The notes: a model not told the origin generated them from the sequence alone. A DNA stretch of 64,000 nt from Hetaerina americana (GCA_022747635.1 JAKTNV010000003.1:25869830-25933829); one strand, 5' to 3'. Shown: positions 1 to 12,879, numbered from the stretch's first letter. Translations and numbers: made by a program.

Positions 1-24
1 ATCGATACCATGATCAATCAAATA

Positions 25-777
25 CGAGGGTCATCCGGAAAGTAGTACCCGTTCGTGAAATAAAGACACAAAAGTAAATATTAACAAACATAAAAAATTT
101 TATTTGAAAGAGGATACTTTAAACTACTTCTCAACATAATCTCCAAGCAAATTAAGGCATTTGTCATAACGTGTGACAAGTTTCTGTATTCCTGCTGCAT
201 AGTCCTTCGCCGCCAGCTCATTGAGATACGCGAGGGACCCATCTTGCACAAATTTTTGCATAATGCAGATGGTGTTTAACAATTTCATGAACAATTGTTC
301 GAGAAACATTGGGAAAATGCTCACAGATGTCATCAATTGTGACGCGCCGATCGTTCCTCACGAATTCGTCAACTGAGCTCACCAGTTGGTCTGTAATGAC
401 AGACGGTCTCCCCGAACGCTCATCGTCGTGTGTGTTCCCCCTCCCCATGTTGAAGTTGCGACACCACCGCCGAACAGACGACTCGTCCATTACATTGTCT
501 CCATACACCTCCTTTAATTGGCGATGAATATCACATGGGCGAACGTTTCTTGCATTGAGGAATTTAATCACTGCCCTCACTTCACAACTGGCGGCGTTCT
601 CAATTTTTTTAAACATTGTAAACAATCACAGAAACAACACAGGCAATGCTAGCGTCACGCAACTTGGCTCAGAGAAGGCAGACAAGCCACTGAAGCTATC
701 TGACCTCGTCCAGCGGCTACTCGCGTCGTCAGCACTTCATGCGGCACGAACGGGTACTACTTTCCGGATGACCCTCG
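25..777 (-). mobile_element. mariner-1: internally deleted mariner element with perfect terminal inverted repeats
   Basis: The element is bounded by 33 bp terminal inverted repeats (25-57 and 745-777) that match perfectly; each starts CGAGGGTCATCCGG when read inward. A TA dinucleotide flanks each end (23-24 and 778-779), as expected for the TA target duplication of Tc1/mariner elements. The interior encodes, on the minus strand, the two ends of a mariner transposase but not its middle. At 753 bp it is much shorter than a typical 1.3 kb mariner, so it is a non-autonomous deletion derivative. Perfect repeats suggest it moved fairly recently in trans, or is young; that part is inference. Confidence 0.93.
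121..625 (-). pseudogene. mariner transposase, DNA-binding half fused to the last ~35 residues; catalytic core deleted
   Basis: The minus-strand frame 625-218 (135 codons) holds the mariner helix-turn-helix region: an AVIKFLNARNVRPCDIHRQL segment, the linker-like DDERSGRPS motif near residues 67-75, and the second HTH ending at the conserved ARWVPR. The frame stops right after ARWVPRVSQ. From about 217 to 124, in another frame, the typical mariner C-terminus follows (ELAAKDYAAGIQKLVTRYDK, then GDYVEK and a stop). All three catalytic aspartates of the DD34D domain are therefore missing, deleted at about position 217. The type resembles the HSMAR2/SETMAR-like group of mariners (family knowledge). 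It cannot encode an active transposase. Start chosen: the Met of MFTMFKKIENAASCEVRAVI. Confidence 0.88.
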
Positions 778-779
778 TA

Positions 780-3035
780 CATTCCTTGCCCCTTCCCGCT
801 GACGTAAAGGTTTTGTCGGCAGTGAGCAGGAGATGATTAGGAATGGGAATTGGTGGCTCTCTCAGATGTTTGCGAATTTTCAAAAGTGCGCGCTGGAAGA
901 GCTCGTGCTTTGTCAGGGAGTGCCTACCACAGTATCTCAATTGAGTTTAAACATGTAAATTAGCTTGGTCACGAAAATATATTTATAAAATACTTATATT
1001 CGATGCCGGTTCCGAAAAATCAAATCAAGATTTCAAACGACAACTATGGAGATTGTCACTGCATCAAATTACAGAAAAGGGGAATCATATCCGTGAAATG
1101 TGCATAGAGAGATGGTATTTTAGCTAAGACATCCAGGGAACCCCGATTAGTAGGCCTACTCCGGTGAAATCCATCTCTACTTCAGTATCCCTTTATCTTA
1201 GGTCCAATATCACTGGCTTTATGCCGGCCATATTTAGGCTGACATTATGATCAGAATGAAAGGGAAAATTTTATTACTGTCAAAACTTTTAAATTCTATA
1301 GCTACTGTGGCAATCGGAAGCATTTGTTGCGGGTTGTTCCATCAGTCTTTCAATAGTATATTTCAAATCCAACGGGCTGGGGGTGTATCTGCTGATTTAA
1401 GCAAACAAGTAGAAACATTGAAATTATATTAAGCAAAAATATACTCAGGACCAATGGCATTCTATTTTCGATATCCAATCAAATAGTTTGAGATTTTCGT
1501 TTACAAATTTTCTTGGGATATCAATATCGTCCTCCACCTTTGAAGAAAGTAATACCTTATGAAAGAGACATTCATCGTAAAGGAGCAGAAAAGAGAAGGA
1601 CTTTCTTCGTTTCTTAACCCTGTAGAATGAGTTTTGGGAATCCAAGTGGAGGATGGTTTGAGACAACAAAAAAATACTGTTACCAAAAGATCCAATAAGA
1701 AATTGATGTTGACGAAGATCCGATTGCGGATGAAAGTATCAGGGAGAAAGAAAAATAAAGAGATCCATGAGAAAGGAGAGACTCAGGAGGAAGGAAGTGA
1801 CTGACAATGGGGGATTCGGCTCTATGTCTGGTCTCCGATGTGAAGGGAATTTTCGGGGAAGTAAAAAGGTTGTTGGGTCGTTCCATTTAAACATATGTAA
1901 GATTATATATTGTATGAATGTGTGTAACTAAAAATCAAGATCCTGACACACCCTTACGGCGACTTCCAGGGTACCATGTAGAAGTTGAAGAAAAATAATA
2001 TCAAGCAGACCGAGGATAATTAATATCTTTCACATGGCGGATGATGTATTTTAAAGTGAGAAGAGACAGGGATTCCTTTTTATCTAAATCGAATAATTTT
2101 ATTTCCATTTCATTTACCTTATTTAATTAAATCTTGATTTTTAAGTAGCGTTGAAAAGTTCTTGTTTTAATATCTGTTAAGTATAATTAGTCCATCACTT
2201 TGGAAACTTTTCAATGGCTACCCAAATGGAATAAGTGCGGAGATAACTCATTGAAAAACGTTATGTTCCTTAAGTCCATCGTATATAATAAGCACACCGA
2301 AATCCTGGATTTATTCACAAATATCACTTAAAAGGTAAATATGGACGATACACCGTGTGTCTATCTTGTGTTCCCTTAAGAAGATCTTATTCATTCCTGT
2401 GACTTAATTAAATCCCTCCACTCAGTCGGAGAGCAGAACGAAATCCCGAAAAGAGGTCAACCACCTATGACTCAAAATGATGGCTTCTAAGTATATAAAT
2501 CAGACTGGGGTTTAGAGAAAGAAATCAAGTCGCGGAGTCATTAGAGAGCAGAGGGAAAGGGGGGAGACATAGTGAGCGAGGTCCATAAGGAGAAAGAGGT
2601 TCGGGGGAAGGAATTATAATGGGAAGAGAACGAGAGAACCAGAGGAGGCAGAGCCTTTTAGAAAAGAGAGAGAATTCGGGAAAGGAGAGAGAGAGGAGGT
2701 GGGAGGGAATGGGGTGGGGTGAGTTTGTGAGGAGGAGGAAGTGGAGGACGTCGAAGGGAGAGCCTTGAAAGGGAGAAGCTAGAGGGATACATCAATCTGA
2801 CAGGCGAGGAGGAGGAAGGAAGCTGGGTGCGGGAGGGATCTCCGGTCGATCGGGACGTAAGGTTAGAATCCTGCCGGTGAGGCGAGGGGAAGAAGTGTGT
2901 GGGGTGGAACTGTGAGGCACCAGGAGAGAGAGGGGAGAAATAAAGGTGGGAACGGTCGAGAAAAAAAATTGAATTATGGAACGGATGAAAAAGGCCAGCT
3001 TTCCCGGATTCTGTGATTCGTTTTGCTATGGGAGG

Positions 3036-3036
<1 letters not shown>
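780..3036. other. non-coding stretch, no gene recognised; purine-rich part 2530-2960
   Basis: Short open frames only, none with recognisable protein similarity. 780-2500 is ordinary AT-rich DNA. 2530-2960 is strongly purine-rich (G/A) on the + strand. Confidence 0.6.

Positions 3037-3126
<90 letters not shown>
3037..3126. repeat. (TA)n microsatellite, about 90 bp
   Basis: Uninterrupted alternation of T and A over about 90 bases. The frame encoding an IYIYIY run over it is an artefact of the repeat. Confidence 0.98.
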
Positions 3127-3128
<2 letters not shown>

Positions 3129-4249
3129 AAATTATTACCGAAAAAAGTGTAGGTGATGACAAATATTTTGCTCTCATTCCCAGCTAACATTTTACACATT
3201 CGTAGGAAAATGAAGGTTTACGGGCAAAAGTATTTACGTTCATTATTTCGATGAGGAATTCCCTTATACACTAATAGTATAGAGAATCATATTCGTAGTT
3301 AATCTAATAGTCAGCACTAGTTGATGAGGAGGTAGCATGGTTTTTGAAAAACTTCATCAATGGATAGCCTTGATCCTAGCTTCTATTTCGAAAGACTGTT
3401 TATGCATTTATATTGGCAACCAATTATTTAAGAGCGCACCTATGAGGTTTTTAAAGCGATATTACTCGAGTTTGTGCTGAAGTCATATCGAAAAAATGCC
3501 ACGGTGGTATATGGCATGAAGAAATCCTTTAGAATATCTATTGATTTCAATATGTTTTTAACAGTTAACATTCCTTATAAATATTCCATTCATGAATATT
3601 CATGGAGATACAAACTTTTTCACTTGACCACCTAAAATTAAGATTCCTCATTCTTACTATGTAACTCAACTATGTAACTAAGTAAGAAGAACAACAATTT
3701 TTGGCAAACAATGATTAAGGAATTCAAAGGTATACATTGCCGAGTATAAATGTACAAGTCAGTAAATCTCTTCAGAAATACTTATAATTAGTAAAATAGA
3801 GGAGACACGATAAGAAGCAAGTATTAGTATAATAATTAGCTCAAAAATCCCTGTCGTTATCTGTCGGTTTTTCCGAGGAAAATATGACAAATAGTATATT
3901 TCAACACCTGGAACTCCGATCCCATTCTTTCATTATTTCTCATTTCTATATCTACCTAGGTGGAATTCCAAAATTAATTTACTCACTAAGTTGAGAGGTA
4001 CCATTGACCTCACTCGTGACAGTAAATTTCTCCTTGATGGCGGTTTGCCACCATTCTTTATCTTTAAATGGCCAAGTTTGTCGTTAAATCTCTCCCAAGA
4101 AGCATCCCTTACCTCTTAAATAAAAAAAGACGGACGTTGGTACCACTCAGAGCACATCTCTCGCTGTGGCGGAGGAAAGCGACCAAAAGAGAGAGAGGTT
4201 TGACGAGTGAAAGCCGCGAAGCGAATGCCACCTCCCCGGTAATGAAAGC
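3127..4249. other. AT-rich non-coding stretch
   Basis: No coding region, repeat or RNA gene recognised. Confidence 0.5.
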
Positions 4250-4860
4250 CCGCTGAGGCATCCGATCCCCGATTGAGGGGAGGAGTTCCGATGGGGCGCG
4301 CGGGGCCAAGAGGGGGTGGGGGAAGAGGATGGAAAGGGGGGATGGGGGCAGAGGTAGGCAAAAGGAAAGGGGTTGGAGAAAGTCGCTTCTCCTCGCCGTC
4401 TTCGATCTCTACTTGTCACCCCCGCGCCATCTGGGTGCGACCCGCCGCATCCACTGGGGCCGGCGATTGCCGCCGCGGCGGCAGCGCCACCCACGCCGCC
4501 ATGCCAAGAGTCTCGAGGGGGAGGCGAAGTGCGAGGGCGGGCTGTTGACGAGGCGGCGCCCACCGCCCCGCTCTCTCGCCTGCGTCCCACTCGAGTCGAG
4601 CACCTGCGCCCGCCCGCCCCACGAGCGGGAGCGACGCGCGGGCGGGCGGAGTCACGTCACGTCTGGCACGCGGGGGAATGCGCCCTCCGCCGCGCCGGGA
4701 TGACACTCCTCTAGGCGGCCGGGAGATGGAGGGCCCGGCGAAGGGCTATAAACGCTGCCGTAATTGCCCCGAGGAACGCAGTTTTACGCCGCCATTTCCT
4801 CTGCCACTCCCACCGTCTCATATGAGAAGGGAATGTTTCGGAATCATTGTTTACTTTTAA
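4250..4860. promoter_or_regulatory. CpG-rich block, possible promoter region
   Basis: This 600 bp block is strikingly G+C- and CpG-rich (many GCGC, CGCCG and GGCGG words, densest at 4430-4700) inside AT-rich surroundings. Open frames on both strands are long only because AT-rich stop codons are rare here. They are Arg/Pro/Gly/Ala-rich, mutually overlapping, and none resembles a known protein. The block lies about 4.5 kb upstream of the Iroquois homeodomain exon on the same strand. A role as alternative promoter or 5' exon of that gene is inference. Confidence 0.45.
4747..4785 (+). promoter_or_regulatory. candidate core promoter: TATA box and initiator-like site
   Basis: TATAAA lies at 4747-4752 (context GGGCTATAAACG). 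A GCAGTTT initiator-like sequence has its A at 4780, 33 bases downstream of the first T, which is a plausible TATA-to-start spacing. It sits at the downstream edge of the CpG-rich block. The pairing is seen directly; function is inferred. Confidence 0.35.
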
Positions 4861-5935
4861 TGGCAAGAATGGCATGTTGCACATGCACGCGAGAATTGGG
4901 ATTCATATATTTAGCCATTGATGGTTCGGTCCGTGGGAATTCCTCCATCATTCTCCGCCACTAGTGGCATGTCCTTGGGAACAGCCAAACATTTAACTAT
5001 ACATTAACTTATTTAATATCTCTCCATGTAAATATTTCAATGTTTTATCATTGGCATCACTCTCTTATCCGCATGATGACTGAGTAAGGTAACCTCAAAT
5101 TCAGTTTTGGATAGGTAAATATAATACCAATGAGTTATGTCTGACTTAATTGTCTGAACTACTATGCCGAGTATACTGTGCGCAACATACAAAAAATAAC
5201 GTAAGTTCGTATAGTTTATTTAAAAAAATTTCAATCCTGTAAGATTCTTTACAGCAGTTGCTAAACTGTCATTTCTTTCTAAGCAATACTTTGATAAGCT
5301 TTTCAGTGATTGAACACGACGTTATTACCTGAAACTATTATTTAAAATGTCTTAGAAATGATAGCGACTCTATCGTACCATCCAATAGAAATTTTTAATT
5401 ATTATAATAATTTATCAGTGTTGGAAAAATATGGAGTGCAAATAGATTACATGTATAATATAAAATAAATAAGTAGAAGACATAAATTTATATGGAACAC
5501 TCAAAAAAGAGAAAATTCAGAGGATATCGGCTAATGAATGAGACTATGGATCTATAAGGGGGCTAAACGAAGAGGATGTGATACAAGGAAGACCAGGGGT
5601 GAATAAGTAAACCAAGATATAGACTTGTAAGATAAACTTTTCGTATATAAGGATCAAGAAAGAAAATAAAGATACAACTTACCAATATTCGTAAAATATA
5701 CTAAGTAATAATAGAGATATTATGCCTGCGCTTTTATACACTAGTAACATAATATTCGCGAATAGTGGTTCATCTGAACAGACAGAAAAAAACCATTCAA
5801 TTAAATACATGCATGTTCCCTAAACTATGACATCGCGGAACTTCTCAATAAACGATGATATGATATATCCTTCATGAATGACGATACTTTTGTTGCAGTA
5901 TCACCTTAAAAATAAAAATTAAAAGAAAACTGTTT
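4861..5935. other. AT-rich non-coding stretch
   Basis: Nothing recognised beyond simple AT-richness. Confidence 0.5.
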
Positions 5936-6475
5936 TCCGATGACAGTTTTATCTTAATGGCGACCGATACAGATATTCAATTAATAAAAAAATGACTTAG
6001 ACAACATTAATACTAAATGGTGCACAGAATCGGGTTTAGATTAAAATACTATATCATTTACGCGTATGCATTCCTAAAAATAACAAAAAAACTCGAGCAA
6101 ACTTTACCAAATTACTCACTCGGGGGTGGTGGGATGAAAGATGGAGACTACGTAAAGTACTTGGGTGCCACTGTCACATCGGATCTTAAACGGGGAAAAC
6201 ACCCTATTAGCGAAGGGGCCCTAAAAAAGCTGGCATTAATCAAACTTATTGTTGAAAAATCAAGCGTTTGAAATGTGAAGAAGACGCCATATTTTTCTTA
6301 CGTAGTACCCCATATAGGGAATGCGGCGAGAATGTGGGATGTTTTATCTACTATTACTAGTCTACTTACATTTGTGCTGAGGTGATATGATTGGAATTGC
6401 GCATTTATGACTGGTGACATAACACCCCCCGCCATACGCCTTTGTAGGGAATTATGTATATGAGGATGTGGAAGT
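5936..6475 (+). mobile_element. decayed LINE (non-LTR retrotransposon) 3' fragment with tail
   Basis: 6017-6271 encodes a remnant of the post-catalytic part of a reverse transcriptase: YVKYLGATVTSDL, then ALKKLALIKLIVEKSS. It aligns by eye with YLGVTFTKDLTWGTHIRKVC and KKLGFIRRIVGKS of the better LINE copy at 62445-63769. Just upstream, 5960-6070 is a weak match to the region following the catalytic FADD motif. The fragment ends in a degenerate copy of the family's 3' tail (6411-6475). It is 5'-truncated and interrupted by stops. Confidence 0.75.
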
Positions 6476-6522
6476 CATGTCTGGCGTCGTAATGTGAAAA
6501 AATTGAAGCATATGTGGTATGG

Positions 6523-6586
6523 CTGGTGACCTAACCTTACCACAAGTCCTTGAGGCAGCTTGCGGGGTAGTCTATACGAGGTCTAG
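6523..6586 (+). repeat. LINE 3'-tail copy, degenerate
   Basis: GGTGACCTAACC is followed by a diverged CACAAGTCCTTGAGGCAGCT core and GCGGGGTAG. It is a solo or 5'-truncated copy of the dispersed LINE tail, immediately downstream of another one. Confidence 0.7.
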
Positions 6587-7005
6587 ACGTAACGGTAGTA
6601 AGGGAAAATGTTCGATTATCTAGATGACCCGCGGGTTATCTAAATGCCCAGATATTTTCTCCGTGTTTTTAATTTATTTCCACAAGTTCGCTCTTATGTT
6701 GTTTATACAAGCTAGAGATAATAATATCTAATGCTTGTTGGGTAAACCTATTACTCATGTTATCCGAAACTACGCTGTAAACATGGTGGGTATATGAGGC
6801 GCTACTATGTTTTTATTTTTTTGGAAAAAATAATAGTCACCGCCTTTCGGTATCATATTTTTATTGAAATATCTACGTACACGACTTTCCACTAGTTATC
6901 GGGATAAAAATGATTCCATTTTACTTGCAAGATGCATTTAGTAAATGAGGACGTGGCATTCAGCGAGGTATTGAGTGTGCAAATGTCGATTAAGTTTATC
7001 GTGTT

Positions 7006-7910
7006 TCATGAGGAAGGAGGGGACGGTACGTGCTGGACAAGGAAGGAAGGGGGATGGTACCATGATGGGAACGCATAGTTCCCGCAGCCAGTATTAGGCG
7101 AAGTGTTAAGAGTTCTTTTCACCTCGGATAAGTACCTCCATCCGAACTCCCTTCCCCCTTTTTCCCACAGTAGTAGGGCCCTATGGGAAGGCTGACAGGC
7201 GGCTTCTTGAGAGGAAGATGTGGGGGGGGGGATTCGGCGGGGGTGGGATGGGAGGTCCTGGGAGCTAAAAGGGATATGTGTATAGGGAGTGAGACAGAGA
7301 GAGAGCGCGGGAATGGAGAGCCGTGGACTCCCAACACTCTTCTCCCCCGCCCTCACCAACTTGCCCTCCCCAGTAGTTTCCGCGCCCCATACGTCTCCCA
7401 ACCCCCAATGCCAGGAACCACTTCGGCGGGATCCTACCGCTCTCCCAATCATTTTCACATCCATTCGCCCGTCTGGAGGAGAAAGATGGTGGGCGAAGGC
7501 ATTTTTTCCCCCTTCTCCCCACGTGTTTCTTCCACGCCCTCTCCTCTGCCGTTTCGATGGTCTTTTCGCGCCCTGAGGCCCTTTGGAACACACCCGGACA
7601 AAATCTCCTTTCCCTCCCTCTCCCCCAATACCCATCTCCATCCTCCGATTCCCTCAGAATAAAGAACTCTGCTTCATTCTGTTTCCCTTCCTCTCTCTCT
7701 TTCTCTCCCACGTCCTTCGCCGCTTTTTCAATCCGTCATCTCCTGCAATCCCCTCGACTTAATCGATCGGTTTCGGGGATTGAGCATGGGGGCCAACAAT
7801 GCCAGCACTCGTTCCGCTCTCCGCGTATCGCGTGCACCTCTCCTCCGCCTGCACTTCTCCTCATTCTCTTTCGAAGGAAACATCTCCCTCCTATAATCTC
7901 CTCCCTTTGA
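7006..7910. repeat. GA-rich then CT-rich low-complexity block
   Basis: 7006-7320 is largely purine-rich and 7330-7910 strongly pyrimidine-rich on the + strand. Overlapping open frames on both strands (up to 211 codons) are Pro/Ser- or Gly/Arg-rich. They lack any recognised domain and look like shadows of composition. I do not call a gene here. Confidence 0.6.
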
Positions 7911-9351
7911 GTTGATGTCAAGAAACTGGAGACGGGTTCCACCACCTGAGTAGGTGACTCCGATTACGTAGGAATTGGTTTGAATGAATTAAACTTTATG
8001 TTGAGTCCAATCGGAATGATTGTGGTAATATGTGCATTTTAGATGATTCAAATTTATATTTCTACTTCTCGTAGTAATGAAATTTTCCTAATAAACATAA
8101 AATATTCTCGACAATATGAAATTAACCGAGATAAGAATTTTGATGGTATTGTTTACCAAAAAAAATACATTTAGTTGACAAGTTTGACTGTCCTGATCAA
8201 TGTGACACTAATGGAATTGCTATTCTAGTTTTTCCGTGAACACTCACTCTTGATACTCTCAAGCCCAAATTACGCCAGCAAAAAATGAGTAATCCTCCCT
8301 ACGTCTCCTCCTTTCAGGGTCTATTTTGGTGATGAATCCCCTTCCGTTTAGTTTTTTCAGCTGCTTGTAGATCACCGAGGCATGTAATCTTCGATTATGT
8401 TTGTAAAACTTCTATTCGCCTTGCAAGAGAAACGGAAGGATTTAAAATGCTGTTTCCTGCATATCTTGTTGCTGTGTATATATTTACTTTAATTTGTCAA
8501 AATCAAATAGTCTACCTATGCCATTAGTGTTTTGGTCGCCGCGAGAAACTTATAACTATAATCAATCTAATACCAATAAACAGTAAAAGTTGGCACGCAT
8601 TAAAACCATTCCGTTCAATGGACGTTTGATTTTGGGAAATATCTTCTTCATTGTCGATCATTGGCTTACCTGTGTGATTATTTTGTCATCCGAAATTTCT
8701 CCTATAATGGGTGCACCTCCTTTACTACCACATGATGCACCCTATCGGACGAAATAAACCACACAGAAATGCCAGAAAGATTTCTATAATGAATAAACCA
8801 AGTAGCAATCTGGAGAATAAGTCTTCCTTTTAGTTGAATATAAGTTTTAACTTTTGAATCTATCATCGTATACAGATATACCTGTAGGTATACAACCTTC
8901 AATCTCCACGATTGTCATTACTGACCATTTACATTGTTCAATGCATAAGCGGTTACTGTGGACTACGAAAGCTCTCAGCAATTTTTTGACATAAAATATT
9001 TTTCTTAATATCTTACGACAAACATTAGAAACGAATGGGGTTGATAATACAACTAATTATTGTTATCACAGAGAGAGTACATTAAAGTTGGTACTGCAGT
9101 GCTAGTACTTACCTAGGTTTATCAATATGCTGATTTATACCACTTCTTTGCTATGCGTATTAGTTATTACAGTTCAACCAGCAGAGTATTTGTACCTAAT
9201 GAATATATACTTTATCCTTGCAATTTAGCTCACGTCTTATGTTTCCATGTTCCAAAGTTTGTGGTTCCAAAAGCTCAAATTCTGTGTTCCATTAAAATTT
9301 ATTAAGTAAGGGTGCTCATCCTCTCCTCGCTATTTCCTTATCACCCTTCAG
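7911..9351. other. AT-rich stretch upstream of the Iroquois homeodomain exon
   Basis: Presumed intron, because the exon at 9352 begins at a splice acceptor. No upstream Iroquois exon is recognised in it. Confidence 0.5.
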
Positions 9352-9743
9352 ATACGGCGCCGGCTATGATTTGGCGGCCAGAAGGAAGAATGCGACGAGG
9401 GAATCCACGGCCACCCTGAAGGCCTGGCTGAATGAGCACAAGAAGAACCCTTACCCCACCAAGGGTGAGAAGATAATGCTGGCCATCATCACGAAGATGA
9501 CACTCACGCAAGTGTCCACGTGGTTCGCCAACGCCAGGCGGCGGCTGAAGAAGGAGAATAAGATGACGTGGGAGCCGAAGAATAAGGCGGAGGATGAAGA
9601 GGACGATGGGGCCGGGGTCGGCGGCGGCGGTGGGGGAGGTGGGGGACCCGCCTCTTGCTCTTCGGACGCGGAGGGGGACGGCGACGATATGAAGGACAAG
9701 GATGATCTACTGATGATGGACGAGAAGATGAAAAGGGACAAAG
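9352..9743 (+). CDS. iro: Iroquois-family TALE homeobox gene, homeodomain exon (partial gene)
   Basis: Iroquois proteins are nuclear DNA-binding transcription factors that pattern body regions and sense organs in insects. The exon follows a CTTATCACCCTTCAG acceptor (AG 9350-9351) and ends at AAAG|GTAAGG (donor at 9744). The frame begins with one base completing a split codon, then [19 protein letters not shown]. The homeodomain spans about 9377-9562. It has the TALE-type NPYP loop and recognition helix [17 protein letters not shown], essentially the invariant Iroquois sequence. After MTWEPKNK comes an acidic stretch (EDEEDD), a nine-glycine run and another acidic region. The entry intron is phase 2 and the exit intron phase 1. 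I cannot tell mirror from araucan/caupolican with confidence. Reading on past the donor reaches a stop at 9976, so intron retention would truncate the protein. Confidence 0.95.
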
Positions 9744-10298
9744 GTAAGGGATTAAAAAATATGACGGCTATTTACCAAATCATCGATTCGTCAGTTTTGC
9801 TTGCATTTTTAAATTCAAATATATTTAGTATTATTTTACAGCCGATTTGCCCCTTTGCAATAAAAAGTGCCATGAGAATTATTATCTCGGTTGCCTTTAT
9901 TTGTTTTGAGCCAGGATTAATATGTGCACACACTTTTGAAAAAACCTCGAAACGTTTCTCAATTGTTTTAGGGTAATCTGAAACGCATCATATAAAATTG
10001 TTCTGTATCGTTTAAAAAACTATTTATAAAACGTGTTGTTGGCAGAAATCTCCGAGCCCCATAGTGAAAAAGTTTGAATTTAATCTACAGAGATGAAATA
10101 AAAAAGATTAACTATATTATATATGAATTAAAATGAGTATATATTGAAGTTTTCATCACTATTCAGGGCTATTGAAATCCGTATTTTACCCAAGTCAGCA
10201 CCTATTTAAATAAATTTGTAATGATTTCGCGCACAGACCAGTGATTTTAAGCACTCACTTGAGGTCATTTCTTGTTTTCTGAGGAATGGTCCCTTTTT

Positions 10299-11515
10299 TC
10301 TACATCTACACAAATACTCCACCGAAAAGGTGTGAGAAAGGGGGTTCAAGCACCAGGTGAAAAGGGTGAGGGGAGAGGGAGGGTGTTAAAGTGGTGAGGG
10401 AAAGGAAAAGAAAAACATTCACTTAAAATCCCTGAAAATATTGTGCATGGTGGTACACACGTGTACATATTAGTGGCAAAATTAAACTAGCTCTAAACAA
10501 GTTTTAATTTTACCCACAGAAGAAATGTTCAGTTATGCTGAATATGATTGAATAAAAATTAATATTAAGCACTTGCATGGAAGGGACCGTCACCATACAA
10601 AGAGGGTTCCTGGAAACTGGACTAGGTTCATTTGGAAAGCAAATAAGGGAAAACGATAACTAGGCTACGGTCATGCAACTTGAGCACTCCTGACGCCGTC
10701 GGTAGAAAAAACTACATTGCTCATGGCAACTGACCACGTGAGGCATAACCCCTGCGGAGAGGGACGACGGGAGATAGGAGGGAGCTTGAAAGCACAACGG
10801 AAGACTTTTTAATATACTCTAAGATCTTATTTTATTCCTACTTGATCAAAGGGGAAGGGATTCGACGATAAAACAAAGAAGAGCAACGTAAAATGCATGC
10901 GTATGTACAAGTGAAACTACGATACTTATTCCCTAGAGGTTGAGGCTGGCAGGATGGCGAGTGGTATTCTTGTGGCTATAGCCTTGCAGGTATTAATTTC
11001 GGTACAAGACTTCCTAACTGAAAAAACGGCTCTGTTTTTAATTAGGTGAACAATCTATCTCTTCTAATGATTCCCAATCCAGCTCTAGAAGCATTTCGGT
11101 GAGGCACACGTACTACATGCACGTACTTAATGGTTTCTCATAAGAGCATGGTAGGAATAATTCTTGACCTTATATTCACACCTTCCAACAAATGTCTAAT
11201 GTCTCCCAATATTTTATTGGCTGACCCACAAATTTTACGCATGTGAAGGCCCTATGATGACTTGGCAGCGATAGTTGCGCCTAGGTATTTTACCGTACCG
11301 ACCGCTCTACAAGATACATCAACTCGGGCCGGTTTTTACTCAAAAACCATGGATTTTTTAAAGAAATTTAACATAGAAAATTTGTAACGATTTAGTTCCA
11401 ATCACCATTTTGTGCACCATTTCGAAATACTAACGAGAAATTTTGCTAGTATCATTCGATTCTCTTCCCCAGATATTTTCCGGTACATCACCGTGTCGCC
11501 CGCTAACATCCTAAA
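10299..11515 (-). mobile_element. decayed LINE, reverse-transcriptase 3' portion
   Basis: Read on the minus strand, 11515-11060 gives, with stops and shifts, RMLAGDTVMYRKISGEEN (the FADDT region with its first D altered), SISKWCTKW, VGTVKYLGATIAAK, MRKICGSANKILGDIRHL and ELDWESLEE. These line up with the LINE copies at 49295-50329 and 62445-63769. The 3' end is a diverged tail at 10299-10345 starting TCTACATCTACACAAATACT. It is too decayed to be active. The 3' UTR shares wording with 45560-45800, so those two belong to one older subfamily. Confidence 0.72.
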
Positions 11516-12879
11516 TATTACTATTCACTTCGTGGTTCAATTCGTTTTTCTAGCCTCCATTTAATTCCTGCACAGGCAATTTATAAGACTCTCTCAAATA
11601 CCCATAAGAAGGAAATGATAAGCATATCAATCCCAATAGCAAAAGATAAGTGCTTTCATTGCTTAATTAGAACGTCAACAAATATCACAGCCTCAATATT
11701 TTACCGTTGGTTTAGCAGTGCTAAATATTTAACAGTGTTCTTCAAACCCGTTTCAAAGCCACTGGGTGAGGGAGTTGTCCGGGAAAGGAGTTCCGTTGCG
11801 CCCAAGAGAACTAGCGCCGGGATTCCAGAGACCATTCCAACGTTGGAATGACATGTTAAAATCTTTTATTTTCCATCGCTATGCTTTTATAACCCATCAT
11901 AGCTAGTCATGTGGGGCCATATATCAATTTTCTTGACTGCTTGTGTGGCTATAATCTTATCAGGTATTCAAATAGAGTCGATCGCATTCTACAGAAGCCG
12001 TATTCTATTACCGATTCTATCACCGATTTCCAAAAATAATCAATCATTGATCTATCTGGTAGGAGATTCCTTTCAACTGCACGAAGTTACCCCACTGTCA
12101 GTTTTGATATTTATTTTGGATCTTTAAGTGAATGTAGCATTATGAGAATGGGATGAGAGTGATTATCGTTGAGAATGATAGAACAACATATTTCGTATTT
12201 AACTCACAGCCAAATTTTATTTTAATTATATTTTACGCTTGTCACTTACATGATTTCTGACTGGAATGAAGAGTCTGCATTCATGAAAGTGTATTCATGG
12301 GACTAATCTAATTTATAGACATTTCTTTTTACGTTTTCCTTTATTATTTTCCGAATGGACCACTAAGTGTGCTCCAATGTCGATTGTCCATCAATTGTCA
12401 TCTTAGTAAAATATTATATCCACTTTTAACAGTGTATATCCATTATGTAATAGAATGATTTCATGTTCACTTCCTAATGCAGAAACATAAAGATATTATT
12501 TCAACAATGTAACGAGAAGATACTCCTCCAGAACACATGTCTTTGCAGTAAAAGTGTCATTACAAGTGAGCTCCTTATCCCAGGCCTCTTGCGACACCAG
12601 GATTCAAAAGACTGGAATAAGGAAACAGATCCCTTTTCCGACGTGACAAACAAAACAGGCGTGAAATTCGTCCGTCATTCAACGCCCTTTCTGAAAGGAG
12701 ATATCCATCGCACCCTCTCCATTCAACACATCCAAAATAAACCCTCCCCATTCGCCTCACCACCCTAATCTCACCCTCCGATTCCTCTAAATTCGAATTA
12801 TGTAAAAGGGATGACAAAACCCCTCCTCGGAATCAACGACTCTTTAAATGATTGCACCCCCTTTTCGGCGTGAATAAAT

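Noticed and set aside
7006..7711. Minus-strand frames of 211 and 148 codons
   Set aside because: They lie in a GA/CT-rich block with no recognised domain and several overlapping alternatives.
9744..9976. Extension of the homeodomain exon to a stop at 9976
   Set aside because: A strong GTAAGG donor at 9744 and the phase match with 24855 make splicing more likely; the extension is AT-rich and not Iroquois-like.
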